DNA of 64,000 nt from Streptomyces sp. Je 1-332 (GCF_040730185.1 NZ_CP160402.1:1612001-1676000), one strand, 5' to 3'; shown: positions 16,678 to 25,737, counted from the stretch's first letter. Numbers and translations: made by a program. Notes: a model not told the origin generated them from the letters alone.

Positions 16678-17772
16678 ATGTCTGCGAACCCTCAGGACAC
16701 CCTGCCGATCCGGCTCAACGTCGACGACAGCGACTCGCCGTCGGATGTCGTGGACGCCCTCTTCCTCGGCCGTTTCGCCACCGGCGAGCAGCCCTTCTCG
16801 CACAGCTCCAACATCGACCGCGTCAAGTCCGGTTCCACGCTGCTGCCGCCGGGTGCGACGGTGCTGCGCGCGGCCCGCGACGACGACCGCAGCGCGACGC
16901 TGGCCGAGGGTGACGGCTGGACGCTCCTGGTCTCGCGCTGGAACCGCGGCGCGGACGTCACGGTGACGGCGACGAGCGCCGGCCTCGCCGAGCAGGTCCT
17001 GAAGCAGGCCACGGACGGCGCGCAGGACGAGCCGGAGCCGCAGCCGGACAACGTGACCATGGGGTTCTGGTACGTGTCCCCCAGGCGCGGCCCGCACCGC
17101 ACCACACGGCAGATCGCCGCCGGTACGTGGGAGGAGGTGCGGGAGAACTACACCGCGCCGGTGGCCGATGCCATGGACTCCCTGATGAAGACGGGCCCCG
17201 AGGACATCTCGGGCCGCCTCCTGCTGCTGCACGGCCCGCCGGGCACGGGCAAGACGTCGGCGCTGCGGACGCTCGCGCGGTCCTGGCGTGACTGGTGCCA
17301 GGTGGACTGCGTCCTGGACCCGGAGCGGCTGTTCAGTGACGTCGGGTACTTGATGGACATCGCGATCGGCGAGGACGACGGCACGGCGAAGGGCCGCTGG
17401 CGGCTGCTGCTCCTGGAGGACTGCGACGAGCTGATCCGGGGGGAGGCGAAGCACACCGCCGGGCAGGCGTTGTCGCGGTTGCTGAACCTGACGGACGGGC
17501 TGCTCGGGCAGGGCCGCAACGTCCTGGTCGGCGTCACCACCAACGAGGACCTGGAGCGACTCCACCCTGCGGTGGTCCGCCCCGGCCGGTGCCTCGCCCG
17601 CATCGAGGTCGGGAGCCTGACCCGCGCCGAGTCGATCGACTGGCTCGGCACGGAGGAGGGGGTGTCCCGCGAGGGCGCGACGCTGGCCGAGCTGTACGCG
17701 CTGCGCCGCGGCACGTCGCCTACGTCGGTACCGGACCCCCGGGGCGGGGCGGACGCGGGGCTCTATTTGTAG
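16678..17772 (+). CDS. AAA-type ATPase with N-terminal DUF5925 domain
   Basis: 364 residues from ATG 16678. Residues 1-150 match the DUF5925 N-terminal domain found with AAA proteins in Streptomyces (IRLNVDDSDSPSDVVDALFL, and FWYVSPRRGPHRTTRQIAA). Residues 170-340 are a classical AAA module: Walker A GPPGTGKTSALR, Walker B LLLLEDCDEL, and an arginine-finger-like VRPGRCLARIE, as in ClpX/FtsH/Bcs1 relatives. It hydrolyses ATP to remodel an unknown partner. Monocistronic, followed immediately by a Streptomyces repeat element. Confidence 0.88.
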   Translation: MSANPQDTLPIRLNVDDSDSPSDVVDALFLGRFATGEQPFSHSSNIDRVKSGSTLLPPGATVLRAARDDDRSATLAEGDGWTLLVSRWNRGADVTVTATSAGLAEQVLKQATDGAQDEPEPQPDNVTMGFWYVSPRRGPHRTTRQIAAGTWEEVRENYTAPVADAMDSLMKTGPEDISGRLLLLHGPPGTGKTSALRTLARSWRDWCQVDCVLDPERLFSDVGYLMDIAIGEDDGTAKGRWRLLLLEDCDELIRGEAKHTAGQALSRLLNLTDGLLGQGRNVLVGVTTNEDLERLHPAVVRPGRCLARIEVGSLTRAESIDWLGTEEGVSREGATLAELYALRRGTSPTSVPDPRGGADAGLYL

Positions 17773-17867
17773 CTTCCGTTGTGGGCAGGCGTTCCGCAGG
17801 GCGATTGGGGCCTCCCCTGCTCGAGCGAAGCCGAGAGCTTGGGGAAAGGTGGGCACAACGCGAAGCT
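17771..17867. repeat. Nested Streptomyces-type intergenic repeat/hairpin
   Basis: Outer arms AGCTTCCGTTGTG (17771-17783) and CACAACGCGAAGCT (17854-17867) pair with one extra base. Inside sits a second palindromic unit, about 17807-17849, with the core CTCGAGCGAAGCCGAGAGCT flanked by CCCC and GGGG. I recall both unit types as widespread intergenic repeats in Streptomyces. The outer arm overlaps the AAA stop codon, so the element also forms the likely terminator. Confidence 0.65.
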
Positions 17868-17920
17868 ACCGGGTGCCGGAACAGCCAGGCGTCAAGTACC
17901 GCCCCGCCACGGGGTGGAAG

Positions 17921-18313
17921 TCACCCCGAGTCCCCATAGGCAGCACGCAACGCATCCCGCGCAGCGGCAAGCGCCCCCGCCTCGGAGAGGCCGAGCCGCC
18001 GAGCCCGCTCGGCGAAAGCCTGGGCCGCGGCGGAGGCCTCCCGCGCCGCCGCGTCACCGGCCGCGGCCACGAACGTCCCATGACGCCCCCGCGTCTCGAT
18101 CACCCCGTCCGCCTCAAGGGCCCGATACGCCTTGGCCACCGTGTTGGCGGCAAGCCCGAGCTCCTGGGCGAGCCCCCGCACCGTCGGCAACTTGTAGCCC
18201 ACCGGCAGCGTCCCGCCCCGCGCCTGCTCGGCGATCTGGGCCCGTACCTGCTCGTAGGACGGCACGCCACCCGCACCGGCGGTGCCACCGTCGATCTCGA
18301 TCTTCAAAGTCAC
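17921..18313 (-). CDS. GntR-family transcriptional regulator (YtrA type)
   Basis: 130 residues from GTG 18313; longer frames run into the divergent acetyltransferase gene. Residues 15-80 are a GntR winged helix: PSYEQVRAQIAEQARGGTL, KLPTVRGLAQELGLAANTVA, YRALEADGVIETRGRHGTFV. Only a short helical tail follows, as in the YtrA subfamily, which usually represses neighbouring transporters or itself. It is divergent from the acetyltransferase gene, with a palindrome between them that may be its operator. Confidence 0.9.
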   Translation of the reverse strand: MTLKIEIDGGTAGAGGVPSYEQVRAQIAEQARGGTLPVGYKLPTVRGLAQELGLAANTVAKAYRALEADGVIETRGRHGTFVAAAGDAAAREASAAAQAFAERARRLGLSEAGALAAARDALRAAYGDSG

Positions 18314-18323
18314 GCGGCGATTG

Positions 18324-18338
18324 TCCCGCACCGCGGGA
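18324..18338. promoter_or_regulatory. Palindrome in the GntR / acetyltransferase intergenic region
   Basis: TCCCGC (18324-18329) and GCGGGA (18333-18338) form a perfect inverted repeat with a three-base spacer, 11 bases before the GntR start. Position and symmetry fit an autoregulatory GntR operator. Confidence 0.45.
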
Positions 18339-18383
18339 AAATAGGAGGCACCCCGACGCGCCACGCGCGTAGCCTGCGGCCCC

Positions 18384-19313
18384 ATGACCCTCCTCGTCCG
18401 CGCCCTGCGCCCCGGAAACAGCCCCGACGCCGAGGCCTTCGCCGCGGTCCGCCGCGCCTGCGTGCCCGCCATGCTCGCCACCGCGGCTTCGGTCCGGTTC
18501 GACCTGGCGCACGCCCATCCCGACTCCCGTTACCTCCAGTTGGTCGCCGAGGCCGACGGGGAGATCGTCGGCACGGCGCAGGTGGGCATCGCCCACGACA
18601 GCCCCGAGCCGGGCCAGGGCTTCGCCAACGTCTACGTACTGCCGGAGCGGCGCGGTCTCGGCGCGGGTTCACTGATCCTGCGGACGGCGGAGGCTCACCT
18701 CGCGGACCAGGGAGCGACCACGGTCTTCTCCTGGGTGCTCGACGAGCCCGCGAACCGTGCTTTCGCCGCCTCCCGCGGCTACCGCGCGAGCCGCTCGGCC
18801 CACTTCCTCCGCCTCGACCTGGCAGGTGGCCCGTTGCCGCCGCGCCAAGAGCTGCCGGATGGGGTGGAGTTGCGTACGGGAGCGGAGCTCGGGGACGACC
18901 CGCGCGCCCTCTTCGATCTCGACGCGGAGACCGTGGCGGACGAACCGGGCGATGTGGCCGCGGAGTTCACGGACTACGGGCACTGGCTCGCCGAGACCTG
19001 GAACCACCCCCTGGTGAACCGCGAACTGACCACCGTGGCGGTCGTGGACGGCCGTCCCGCCGCCTTCACGCTCGCCCGCACGGACGACGCGTCGCGCTAC
19101 GCGAGCGGCATGACCGGCACGGGCCGCGCGTTCCGCGGGCGCGGTCTCGCCAAGCTCGCCAAGAACGACTCCCTGCACCGGGCGCGGGCGGCCGGATACA
19201 CGGAGGCGTTCACCGGCAACGACGCCGGGAACGAGCCGATGCTGGCGATCAACAAGTGGTTCGGCTACGAGATCTGTGCGACGGAGGTACGTCATGTCCG
19301 AGAACTCGGCTGA
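18384..19313 (+). CDS. Double-domain GNAT N-acetyltransferase
   Basis: 309 residues in two GNAT domains. The first has the acetyl-CoA site ANVYVLPERRGLGAGSLI (motif A, RxxGxG) and a NRAFAASRGY end. The second carries a matching RAFRGRGLAKLAKNDSL and FTGNDAGNEPMLAINKWFGY. Tandem proteins of this kind acetylate small molecules, sometimes antibiotics, but the substrate cannot be read from sequence. The 3' end overlaps the DUF402 gene by 20 bases, so they form an operon. Confidence 0.88.
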   Translation: MTLLVRALRPGNSPDAEAFAAVRRACVPAMLATAASVRFDLAHAHPDSRYLQLVAEADGEIVGTAQVGIAHDSPEPGQGFANVYVLPERRGLGAGSLILRTAEAHLADQGATTVFSWVLDEPANRAFAASRGYRASRSAHFLRLDLAGGPLPPRQELPDGVELRTGAELGDDPRALFDLDAETVADEPGDVAAEFTDYGHWLAETWNHPLVNRELTTVAVVDGRPAAFTLARTDDASRYASGMTGTGRAFRGRGLAKLAKNDSLHRARAAGYTEAFTGNDAGNEPMLAINKWFGYEICATEVRHVRELG

Positions 19314-19824
19314 CACGTTGGACATCGTCCTGATGAAGGCGGGCCGCACGAAGATCCGCTACCCGGCGGAGGTCATCGCGGACGACGGCACCGTGGTGAC
19401 GGTCCGCGCGCCGTGGGCGGCGGACGGGGTGCGGGACTTCGGCTTCGTACGCTTCGAGCCGGGCGACGTCTTCACGGAGCACTACTGGCGAGACCGCTGG
19501 TACGCCGTGAAGGAGGTCCGCACGTCCACGGGCGTCCTGAAGGGCTGGTACTGCGACGTGACTCGCCCCGCGGTACGGAACGGGGCCACCCTCACGGTGG
19601 AGGACCTGGACCTCGACCTGTGGTGCTCCGCGGACGGCGGAACGATCCTCCGCCTGGACGAGGACGAGTTCACACAAAGCGGCCTGGCCACCCGCGACCC
19701 CGAGGCGGCGTCCAAGGCCCTGTCCGCGTTGGACGAACTGGAACGCCTGGCCCGCGCCGGCGCCCCACTGTCACCGCCGCCGCCCTCTCCCGCCACCGAG
19801 CCCGCCGCCCCCAGCGACCGCTGA
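19294..19824 (+). CDS. DUF402 domain protein (FomD-like)
   Basis: 176 residues from ATG 19294, preceded by GGAGG inside the end of the acetyltransferase gene. The DUF402 fold, known from FomD and Ntdp nucleotide phosphatases, is visible in residues 20-130: FEPGDVFTEHYWRDRWYAV, LKGWYCDVTRP and EDLDLDLWCSADG. These conserved Asp and Trp residues bind metal and nucleotide in characterised members. The last 40 residues are Ala/Pro-rich. It may hydrolyse nucleotide-like phosphates; the true substrate is unknown. Confidence 0.85.
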   Translation: MSENSADTLDIVLMKAGRTKIRYPAEVIADDGTVVTVRAPWAADGVRDFGFVRFEPGDVFTEHYWRDRWYAVKEVRTSTGVLKGWYCDVTRPAVRNGATLTVEDLDLDLWCSADGGTILRLDEDEFTQSGLATRDPEAASKALSALDELERLARAGAPLSPPPPSPATEPAAPSDR

Positions 19825-19840
19825 CCAGCGGCCAGGGGCG

Positions 19841-19939
19841 CACCAACCGTGCCCCCGGGGCCTCCGCCACCATCCGGTCCAGGTCCGCCAGGCCCGGCGC
19901 GTGAAACGCCAGGTGGTTCAAGCCGGGCCGCTGCCGCCA
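19841..19939 (-). pseudogene. Remnant of a VOC/glyoxalase-family gene
   Basis: In the minus-strand frame a stretch reads WRQRPGLNHLAFHAPGLADL and continues DRMVAEAPGARLV, closely resembling the middle of actinobacterial VOC-fold proteins (the NHLAFHA metal-site strand). It has no start, no ribosome site and loses family likeness on both sides. It overlaps, in another frame, the last 22 bases of the methyltransferase-Nudix gene, so a deletion probably truncated this gene and created the present 3' end of its neighbour. Confidence 0.5.
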
Positions 19940-21069
19940 ACTGCCCCCGCCCCCACATCGTGCACACCCCGGGTGCGGGTGAGGGCCACCGACCTGTCCG
20001 CCCCGCCCCTCTCGAACCGCACCGCGTCCCCCTCCTCCTGCCAGTGCAGGGCGAACCGCTCCCCCGCCCGCCAGGCCTCAAGTGCCGCCCTGCAGTACGC
20101 CACCATGTCGTCCGGCGGTGTGGCCGCCTTGTGCCAGGTGAGTTCGCTGCACTTGTCCGGCTCCGCGTTGAAGGGGGCGCCGCCCGCGCCGTACCGCGCC
20201 TCGAAGAACCAGCCGATGCGGGCCTCCCCGCCAGGGCCGCGGTGCTGGAGGACCAGTTCGGCGCTCACGTCCTCGGGGGCGAGGTCGAGGCCGATCTCCT
20301 CCCGCGCCTCACGGATCACCGCCGTGCGGACGTCCTCGCCGGGCTCCACGTGGCCGGAGGGGAGGTTGAACAAGCCATCCCCATAACCGGTGTTGGCGCG
20401 GCGGGCGAGGAGGACCTCGTCGCCGCGGCGGAGGATGAGGTGGACGTCCACCACCTCCTTGTGACGGATGGGCGCCTCTTCCTCGGGGAGGACCGCCACC
20501 ACCGCGTAGCGCTCGTCCTCCACTCGCTTGCCCCACAACAGCTCGTCGCCCGACAGGCGTTCGGAGTGCAGACGGGCGGCCATCGGCGTCAGGGCCTCGA
20601 TCAGACGGCTCGCGGGGATGCCGGAGGGGTTCGTCGTTCCCCATACGCCCTCGACGAGGATCAGGCGGCCGCCCGGCCGCAGCAGCCCGCACCAGCGCCG
20701 CAGCGTCGCCTCCAGGTCAGGCAGCATCCACAGCACGTGCCGGGCCAGGACCACGTCGAAGCGGCGGCCATCGACCGGGGGCGCGTCCGCGTCGCCGACC
20801 AGCACCTCCGCCGCGTGCCCCGCCAGCTTCTCGCGGGCCCGCTCCACCATGTTCGGGGAGAGGTCCACCGCCGTGACGCGGTGCCCCCGCTCGGCGGCCA
20901 GCAAAGACAGGCTTCCGGTGCCGCAGCCCAGGTCGAGAACGTCCCCGGGGGCCACCGGCAGCCAGTCCCGCAGGCGCCCCGCCCACGCCTCCCGCACCGC
21001 CACGTCCCGCAGTCCGTGGTCCGCCTCGTCGTCGAAGGTGGCTGCCTCTGTCTCCCAGTCGATCGTCAT
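19918..21069 (-). CDS. Bifunctional class I SAM methyltransferase / Nudix hydrolase
   Basis: 383 residues. Residues 1-200 are a Rossmann methyltransferase: motif I VLDLGCGTGSLSLLAAERG, VTAVDLSPNMVERAR, a LLRPGGRLILVEG strand. Residues about 205-340 are a Nudix domain: VDVHLILRRGDEVLLARRAN and a Nudix box GHVEPGEDVRTAVIREAREE followed by IGL. The fusion suggests one enzyme that methylates a metabolite and another that removes a nucleoside-diphosphate by-product or damaged nucleotide. I recall such fusions in Streptomyces, but no substrate is established. The last residues are low-complexity Gly/Ala and may be a recent fusion tail. Confidence 0.9.
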   Translation of the reverse strand: MTIDWETEAATFDDEADHGLRDVAVREAWAGRLRDWLPVAPGDVLDLGCGTGSLSLLAAERGHRVTAVDLSPNMVERAREKLAGHAAEVLVGDADAPPVDGRRFDVVLARHVLWMLPDLEATLRRWCGLLRPGGRLILVEGVWGTTNPSGIPASRLIEALTPMAARLHSERLSGDELLWGKRVEDERYAVVAVLPEEEAPIRHKEVVDVHLILRRGDEVLLARRANTGYGDGLFNLPSGHVEPGEDVRTAVIREAREEIGLDLAPEDVSAELVLQHRGPGGEARIGWFFEARYGAGGAPFNAEPDKCSELTWHKAATPPDDMVAYCRAALEAWRAGERFALHWQEEGDAVRFERGGADRSVALTRTRGVHDVGAGAVGGSGPA

Positions 21070-21177
21070 CCGGCGATGGTGACACTCGCCACTGACAATC
21101 CAACTCGAATGAGAAACCCTCCCCGCAGAGGTCTACAGACGTCCCACCTTGGACATCGGTAGTACAGGGAGGCAGCC

Positions 21178-21318
21178 ATGCGCCGTGTGACCGTGCACAA
21201 GACCGTCGGTAAGCCCACCAATCGGCAGATCCGGGAGAAATTCGAGGCCGAGGAGCGGCCCCGCGAGCGCTCCGAGGTCCGCAAGGACATCCAGCGGACC
21301 TGGTGGCCGGACGGGTGA
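21178..21318 (+). CDS. Small hypothetical protein (46 aa)
   Basis: ATG 21178 follows AGGGAGG by five bases. The 46-residue product begins MRRVTVHKTVGKPTNRQIRE and continues with a charged helical stretch ending RTWWPDG. The composition is about 40 per cent charged, with no signal or membrane segment, and codon use is normal for Streptomyces. It lies divergent from the methyltransferase-Nudix gene with a 108-base gap. Function unknown; the strong ribosome site makes it likely to be translated. Confidence 0.65.
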   Translation: MRRVTVHKTVGKPTNRQIREKFEAEERPRERSEVRKDIQRTWWPDG

Positions 21319-21339
21319 GATCCCGGGGCGAGGAGGGAG

Positions 21340-21795
21340 CTAGAGCCTCTTCCGGTAGTGGTAGCGGTCGTACGGGCCGTCCACCCTGCGCTCCACCATC
21401 TCGTAGCCGTACCGAGGGTAGATCTTCCGGTTCTCCCACATCATCGCGTTCGTGTAGAGCCGGACCTCCGGCAGTCCAAGCGACCGCGCCCGCTCGTCCA
21501 CGAAGGCGAGCAGGCGGCGGCCCACCCCTTGGCCCGCGGCCTCGGGGTGGACCGCGATGCTGTCCAGGAACAGGTGGTCCGCATGCGGGACGAGGACCAG
21601 GACACCCACCACCGGGTCACCGGTGACATACACCCGCCCCGCCGCCACTTCCGCCGCGTGGTCCGCCTCCATGGGGACGGGCACGACACCGATGCGCTCG
21701 ATGTAGGGGTGGTACGCCGCGTCCGTCACCGCCTGCACGGCGGGGACGTCGGCGGCGGTCGCCGGGCGGATGTCGTCGTTCGTGCCTCGGGTCAT
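21340..21795 (-). CDS. GNAT family N-acetyltransferase
   Basis: 151 residues with the GNAT core: [40 protein letters not shown] (motif A, acetyl-CoA pyrophosphate loop QGVGRR), [20 protein letters not shown] and a Tyr-rich C-terminus typical of this subgroup. It is the last gene of the tct operon, starting inside the tctA stop (ATGA overlap), so it may be made with the transporter, for example to acetylate an imported compound; that link is inference. Confidence 0.88.
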   Translation of the reverse strand: MTRGTNDDIRPATAADVPAVQAVTDAAYHPYIERIGVVPVPMEADHAAEVAAGRVYVTGDPVVGVLVLVPHADHLFLDSIAVHPEAAGQGVGRRLLAFVDERARSLGLPEVRLYTNAMMWENRKIYPRYGYEMVERRVDGPYDRYHYRKRL

Positions 21796-23300
21796 GCCTT
21801 TACGTCTACGTCACTCCTCCTGCCCCGCACCAGCAGTTTCTTCAGGAGAGGCCAGAGCACGATCAGCGCGATGATCACGTACACCGTGATCGAGAAGGGC
21901 GTGTCGACCAGGCCGCTGACGCTGCCGTCGCTGATCTGCAGGGCGCGGCGCAGCTGTTGCTCGGCGTTCGGGCCGAGGATGACGCCGATGACGGCGGGCA
22001 GGACGGGCAGCCCGTAGCGTCGCATGCCGAAGCCGATCAGGCCGATGATGAGCAGGATCACCAGGTCCAGGGCCTCGCCGCCGACCGCGTACGCGCCGAC
22101 CGCGGCGAAGAAGAGGATGCCCGCGTAGAGGTAGGGCCTCGGGATGCGGAGGAGCTTCGCCCAGACCGGGGCGAGCGGCAGGTTCAGGGCCAGGAGCAGG
22201 ACCATGCCCACGAACAGCGACGCGATCAGGCCCCAGACCAGGTCCGGCTCGCGTTCGAAGAGGAGCGGGCCCGGCTGGATGCCGTACTGCTGGAAGGCGG
22301 CGAGCATCACGGCCGCCACGGCCGTCGTGGGCAGGCCGAGCGTCAGCATGGAGACGAGGGTGCCCGCGGCCGAAGCGGATGACGCCGACTCCGGCCCCGC
22401 CACTCCCTCGATCGCGCCCTTGCCCCACTCGTCCTTGTGCTTGGAGAGGCGCTTCTCGGTGACGTACGAGAGGAAGGTGGGGATCTCGGCGCCGCCCGCG
22501 GGGATCGCGCCGAACGGGAAGCCGATGAGCGGGCCGCGCAGCCAGGACTTCCAGGTGCGCTTGACGTCCGCCTTGCCGAGCCAGGGGCGGCCGACGGGGA
22601 TCGCCTCGCCGCTGGTGCGCCGCAGGTGGGCCGCGACCCACAGGGCTTCGCCGATCGCGAAGAGACCGACGGCGACAATCACCACGTCGATGCCGTCGGC
22701 GAGTTGGAGCGAGCCGAAGGTCAGGCGCTGCTGCCCGGTCATCTGGTCGAGGCCGACCAGGCCGAGGGTGAGGCCGATGAGCAGGGAGGCAAGCCCTCGT
22801 ACGCGCGAGGAACCGAGCACCGACGTCACGGCGATGAACGCGAGCACCATGATGGCGAAGTAGTCGGGCGCCCCGATGTCGACCGCGAGCTCCGCGACCT
22901 TCGGTGCGAGGGCCACCAGGAGGATCGTGCCGATGATGCCGCCCGCGAAGTGCCCGATGGCGGCGGCCGCTAGCGCTTGTGCGCCCCGGCCGGACTTGGC
23001 CATCGGGTTGCCTTCCATGGCGGCCACCACCGCCGCGCTCTCGCCCGGCGTGTTCAGCAGGATGGAGGTCGTGGAGCCGCCGAACATCGCTCCGTAGTAG
23101 ATGCCCGCGAACATGATGAACGCGCCGGTCGGCTCCAGGCCGTAGGTGACGGGCAGCAGCAGCGCCACCGCCATCGCGGGGCCGATGCCGGGCAGGACGC
23201 CGATCGCGGTGCCCAGGAGCACGCCGATGGCCGCCCAGAGCAGGTTCATGGGGGTGAGGGCCGTGCCGAAGCCGTCCATCAGGGAGTTGAAGGCGTTCAT
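21792..23300 (-). CDS. tctA: Tripartite tricarboxylate transporter, large permease TctA
   Basis: 502 residues, about 12 membrane helices. The family signatures are present: [38 protein letters not shown], and [20 protein letters not shown]. TctA is the proton- or sodium-coupled permease of TTT systems, which import citrate or related carboxylates delivered by the binding protein TctC. It starts one base after the tctB stop and overlaps the downstream acetyltransferase. Confidence 0.95.
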   Translation of the reverse strand: MNAFNSLMDGFGTALTPMNLLWAAIGVLLGTAIGVLPGIGPAMAVALLLPVTYGLEPTGAFIMFAGIYYGAMFGGSTTSILLNTPGESAAVVAAMEGNPMAKSGRGAQALAAAAIGHFAGGIIGTILLVALAPKVAELAVDIGAPDYFAIMVLAFIAVTSVLGSSRVRGLASLLIGLTLGLVGLDQMTGQQRLTFGSLQLADGIDVVIVAVGLFAIGEALWVAAHLRRTSGEAIPVGRPWLGKADVKRTWKSWLRGPLIGFPFGAIPAGGAEIPTFLSYVTEKRLSKHKDEWGKGAIEGVAGPESASSASAAGTLVSMLTLGLPTTAVAAVMLAAFQQYGIQPGPLLFEREPDLVWGLIASLFVGMVLLLALNLPLAPVWAKLLRIPRPYLYAGILFFAAVGAYAVGGEALDLVILLIIGLIGFGMRRYGLPVLPAVIGVILGPNAEQQLRRALQISDGSVSGLVDTPFSITVYVIIALIVLWPLLKKLLVRGRRSDVDVKA

Positions 23301-23301
23301 G

Positions 23302-23844
23302 TCACAGCACTCCCATCAGCGGTCCGCCGGGCAGCGGCACCCCGAGCAGGTTGTTGAAGACGACGTACGTGAGGAGGGAGAGCCCCGCCGCGATGAGCGG
23401 ATCGCGGTCCAGGTGCCGGCTGCCGAGCGCGTACGCGGCGCCCCAGAAGAGCAGGGCACCCGCGACGGGGAAGCCGAGCGGTTCGATGAGGACGGCGGCG
23501 CCGAGGAAGACTCCGGCCAGGAGCAGGACGGTGCGCCAGTCGGCGGGTTCGGACAGGTCGATGTCCTCGCCGCCCTCGGCCTCGCCGCGGCCGCCGCGCA
23601 GGACGTCGATCGCGAGGAGCACGGCGACGACGAGCAGTCCGATGCCCACGGCGATCGGGACCGTCTTGGGGCCGATGGGGCCGCGCTGGGTGATCTCGAC
23701 GTCCATGGTGAGCGCGTCGGTGAGGACGAGGGCGCCGAGGGCCAACAGCATGAGGCTGACGCCGAGTTCGGAGTGTTCGCGCAGCCAGGTACGTCGGCTG
23801 CGGCCGTGCTCGTCGGGCGGGGTCTCGGTGGTCGGGGTCGTCAC
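23302..23844 (-). CDS. tctB: Tripartite tricarboxylate transporter, small membrane subunit TctB
   Basis: 180 residues from GTG 23844, which overlaps the tctC stop (GTGA); the longer frame starting at 23964 lies inside tctC. Four hydrophobic segments, including [20 protein letters not shown] and [16 protein letters not shown], and the [17 protein letters not shown] loop typical of TctB. This poorly conserved subunit is needed with TctA for carboxylate import. Short charged N-terminus in the cytoplasm. Confidence 0.92.
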   Translation of the reverse strand: MTTPTTETPPDEHGRSRRTWLREHSELGVSLMLLALGALVLTDALTMDVEITQRGPIGPKTVPIAVGIGLLVVAVLLAIDVLRGGRGEAEGGEDIDLSEPADWRTVLLLAGVFLGAAVLIEPLGFPVAGALLFWGAAYALGSRHLDRDPLIAAGLSLLTYVVFNNLLGVPLPGGPLMGVL

Positions 23845-24824
23845 AGTCCCAGCTCCTTCAGCACGGACACCACGCTCTTGTCCTGTTCGGCCAGGAAGTC
23901 GCCGAACTTGTCGCCGGTGAGGAAGGCGTCGTCCCAGCCGTTGGTCTTGAGGGACTTCTTCCACTGCGGGGAGTCGTGCAGCTTCCTGACCAGGCCGGTG
24001 AGCTTCTTGCGTTCGGCGTCGGAGAGGCCGGGCGGGGCGACGATGCCGCGCCAGTTGGTGAAGTCCACGTCGTAGCCGGACTCCTTGAGGGTCGGTCCTT
24101 CCAGCCCCTTGGCCCGCTTGGGCCCGGTGGTGGCGAGGAGGCGCAGCTCGCCCGACTTGATCTGGTCCAGGTACTCACCGACGCCCGAGACGCCGAAGGC
24201 GACCTTCTTGCCGAGGATCGAGGCGAGGAGTTCGCCGCCTCCGTCGAAGGGCACGTAGTTGACCTTCTTCGGGTCGATCCCGGCGGCGCGCGCCATCAGC
24301 ATGGGGGCGAGGTGGTCGGGGCCGCCCGGGGAGGAGCCGCCGCCGACCGGCAGCTTGCCCGGGTTCTTCTTCCAGGCCGTGATCAGCTGCTTGATGTTCT
24401 TGTACGGGGAGTCCTTGGCGACCACGACGACGTCCGGCTCTTCGGTGAGGCGGGCGATCGGGGTGGTGTCGGCGAGGGTCTTGGGCGAGTCGTTCGAGCG
24501 CGCGGCGCCGACGACGCCGAGGCCCATGGACATCGCGAGCTTGCCGTTGCCGTGCTCGCCGACGAGGCGGCTGAGGCCGACGGTGCCGCCGGCGCCGGGC
24601 AGGTTGAACACCTCGATGTTGTGGGTGAGTCCGGCGTCCTCGGCGTTCTTCGCCGCGGTGCGGGCGGTGATGTCGTAGCCGCCGCCCGGGGTGTTGGGGA
24701 CCATGAAGCGCAGTCCGGGGATCTGGGTGCCGGTCTCGGCGTCGCTGCCCGTGGAGAGCAGCGGCGGCCCTGCGAGCACGAGCAGCGCGGCCCCGAGCAG
24801 GGCAAGGGGTGTGCGCAGACGCAC
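23841..24824 (-). CDS. tctC: Tripartite tricarboxylate transporter, periplasmic-type binding protein TctC
   Basis: 327 residues from GTG 24824, with an AGGTGG ribosome site; the ORF can be extended to 24965 without support. A Sec signal peptide (LALLGAALLVLAGPPLL) precedes the mature protein. There is no lipobox cysteine, so membrane retention in this Gram-positive host must be by other means. TctC/Bug signatures: MVPNTPGGGYDITARTAA, NLPGAGGTVGLSRLV, GGGSSPGGPDHLAPML, FDGGGELLASILG. It binds a carboxylate and hands it to TctAB. First gene of the tctCBA-GNAT operon. Confidence 0.93.
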   Translation of the reverse strand: MRLRTPLALLGAALLVLAGPPLLSTGSDAETGTQIPGLRFMVPNTPGGGYDITARTAAKNAEDAGLTHNIEVFNLPGAGGTVGLSRLVGEHGNGKLAMSMGLGVVGAARSNDSPKTLADTTPIARLTEEPDVVVVAKDSPYKNIKQLITAWKKNPGKLPVGGGSSPGGPDHLAPMLMARAAGIDPKKVNYVPFDGGGELLASILGKKVAFGVSGVGEYLDQIKSGELRLLATTGPKRAKGLEGPTLKESGYDVDFTNWRGIVAPPGLSDAERKKLTGLVRKLHDSPQWKKSLKTNGWDDAFLTGDKFGDFLAEQDKSVVSVLKELGL

Positions 24825-24841
24825 GTGTGCCACCACCTGTC

Positions 24842-24882
24842 GGTACGTAGTCGGTACGTGGTTCCGTACGCCGTTCGGTACG
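24842..24882. promoter_or_regulatory. GGTACG direct-repeat array between tctC and the response regulator
   Basis: GGTACG occurs at 24842, 24853 and 24877, with a related CCGTACG at 24864, giving steps of about 11-12 bases, i.e. one helical turn. It sits 18 bases upstream of the tctC start, between the operon and a divergent CitB-type regulator. It is a likely binding site for that regulator or overlaps the tct promoter. Confidence 0.5.
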
Positions 24883-25050
24883 GAGGAGTTGAAGCGGCCG
24901 GGCTCCCCGTGGGGGCGGGAACCCGGCCGCCGTCCGCGGGGACGGGAACCTGTGAGGTGGCCCACATGTTGCCTGCGCGTTAAGAAGCTGTCTCTCTTCC
25001 GGAATCAACGGACGTTGTGGTCGTTGTGGTCGCGCCCATAGCCTGCGGCG

Positions 25051-25737
25051 ATGACAAGGGTCCTGGTCGTGGACGACGACTTCATGGTCGCCAAACTGCA
25101 CAGCCGTTATGTGTCCGCGGTGGACGGGTTCTCGGTGGTGGGAGTGGCGCACAGCGGCGCGGAGGCGCTGGCCGCGGTGGAGCGGCTGCGCCCCGATCTG
25201 GTCCTGCTCGACATCTATCTGCCCGATATGGACGGCATCGCGGTGCTACGGGAGTTGCGTGCCGTCGAGGAGCGCGACCGGGACCGGCAGCCGCTGGACG
25301 CGCTGTTCATCACGGCCGCGCGGGACGCGGGGATCGTGCGTGCGGCGCTGCGGGCCGGGGCTCTGCACTACCTCATAAAGCCGTTCAACCAGGCGGCGCT
25401 GCGTGAGCAGTTGCTGCACGTGGCGGCGCTCCGGGCGCGCCTGGACGGTCTGGACGAGGCGCGCCAGGAGGACGTCGACCAGCTTTTCGGCCCCCGCCCG
25501 CCCGGCTCCCGCGAGCTCCCCAAGGGCCTGGCGGCCCACACCGCGGACCTGGTCGAGCAGACGCTACGGGGCCACCCGGCAGGTCTCTCCGCCTCGGAGT
25601 GCGCACAGGAGGGCGCGCTGTCCCGGGTCAGCGCGCGGCGCTACCTGGAGTTCTTCGCGGACACGGGCCGGGTCGAGGTGACGCTGCGGTACGGCGGGAC
25701 GGGGCGGCCGGAGCGGCGGTACCGGTGGGTTCGGTGA
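25051..25737 (+). CDS. CitB/DcuR-type response regulator
   Basis: 228 residues. The receiver domain (1-125) begins MTRVLVVDDDFMVAKLHSRY, has the phosphorylation Asp in LVLLDIYLPDMDG, a Thr in FITAARD and Lys in HYLIKPFN. The C-terminal domain (about 155-228) has the CitB-type helix-turn-helix GLSASECAQEGALSRVSARR and a YRWVR end. Such regulators with CitA/DcuS sensors control carboxylate uptake, and here the gene is divergent from the tct transporter, so that is its probable target. No sensor kinase gene is adjacent, which is unusual. Confidence 0.9.
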   Translation: MTRVLVVDDDFMVAKLHSRYVSAVDGFSVVGVAHSGAEALAAVERLRPDLVLLDIYLPDMDGIAVLRELRAVEERDRDRQPLDALFITAARDAGIVRAALRAGALHYLIKPFNQAALREQLLHVAALRARLDGLDEARQEDVDQLFGPRPPGSRELPKGLAAHTADLVEQTLRGHPAGLSASECAQEGALSRVSARRYLEFFADTGRVEVTLRYGGTGRPERRYRWVR

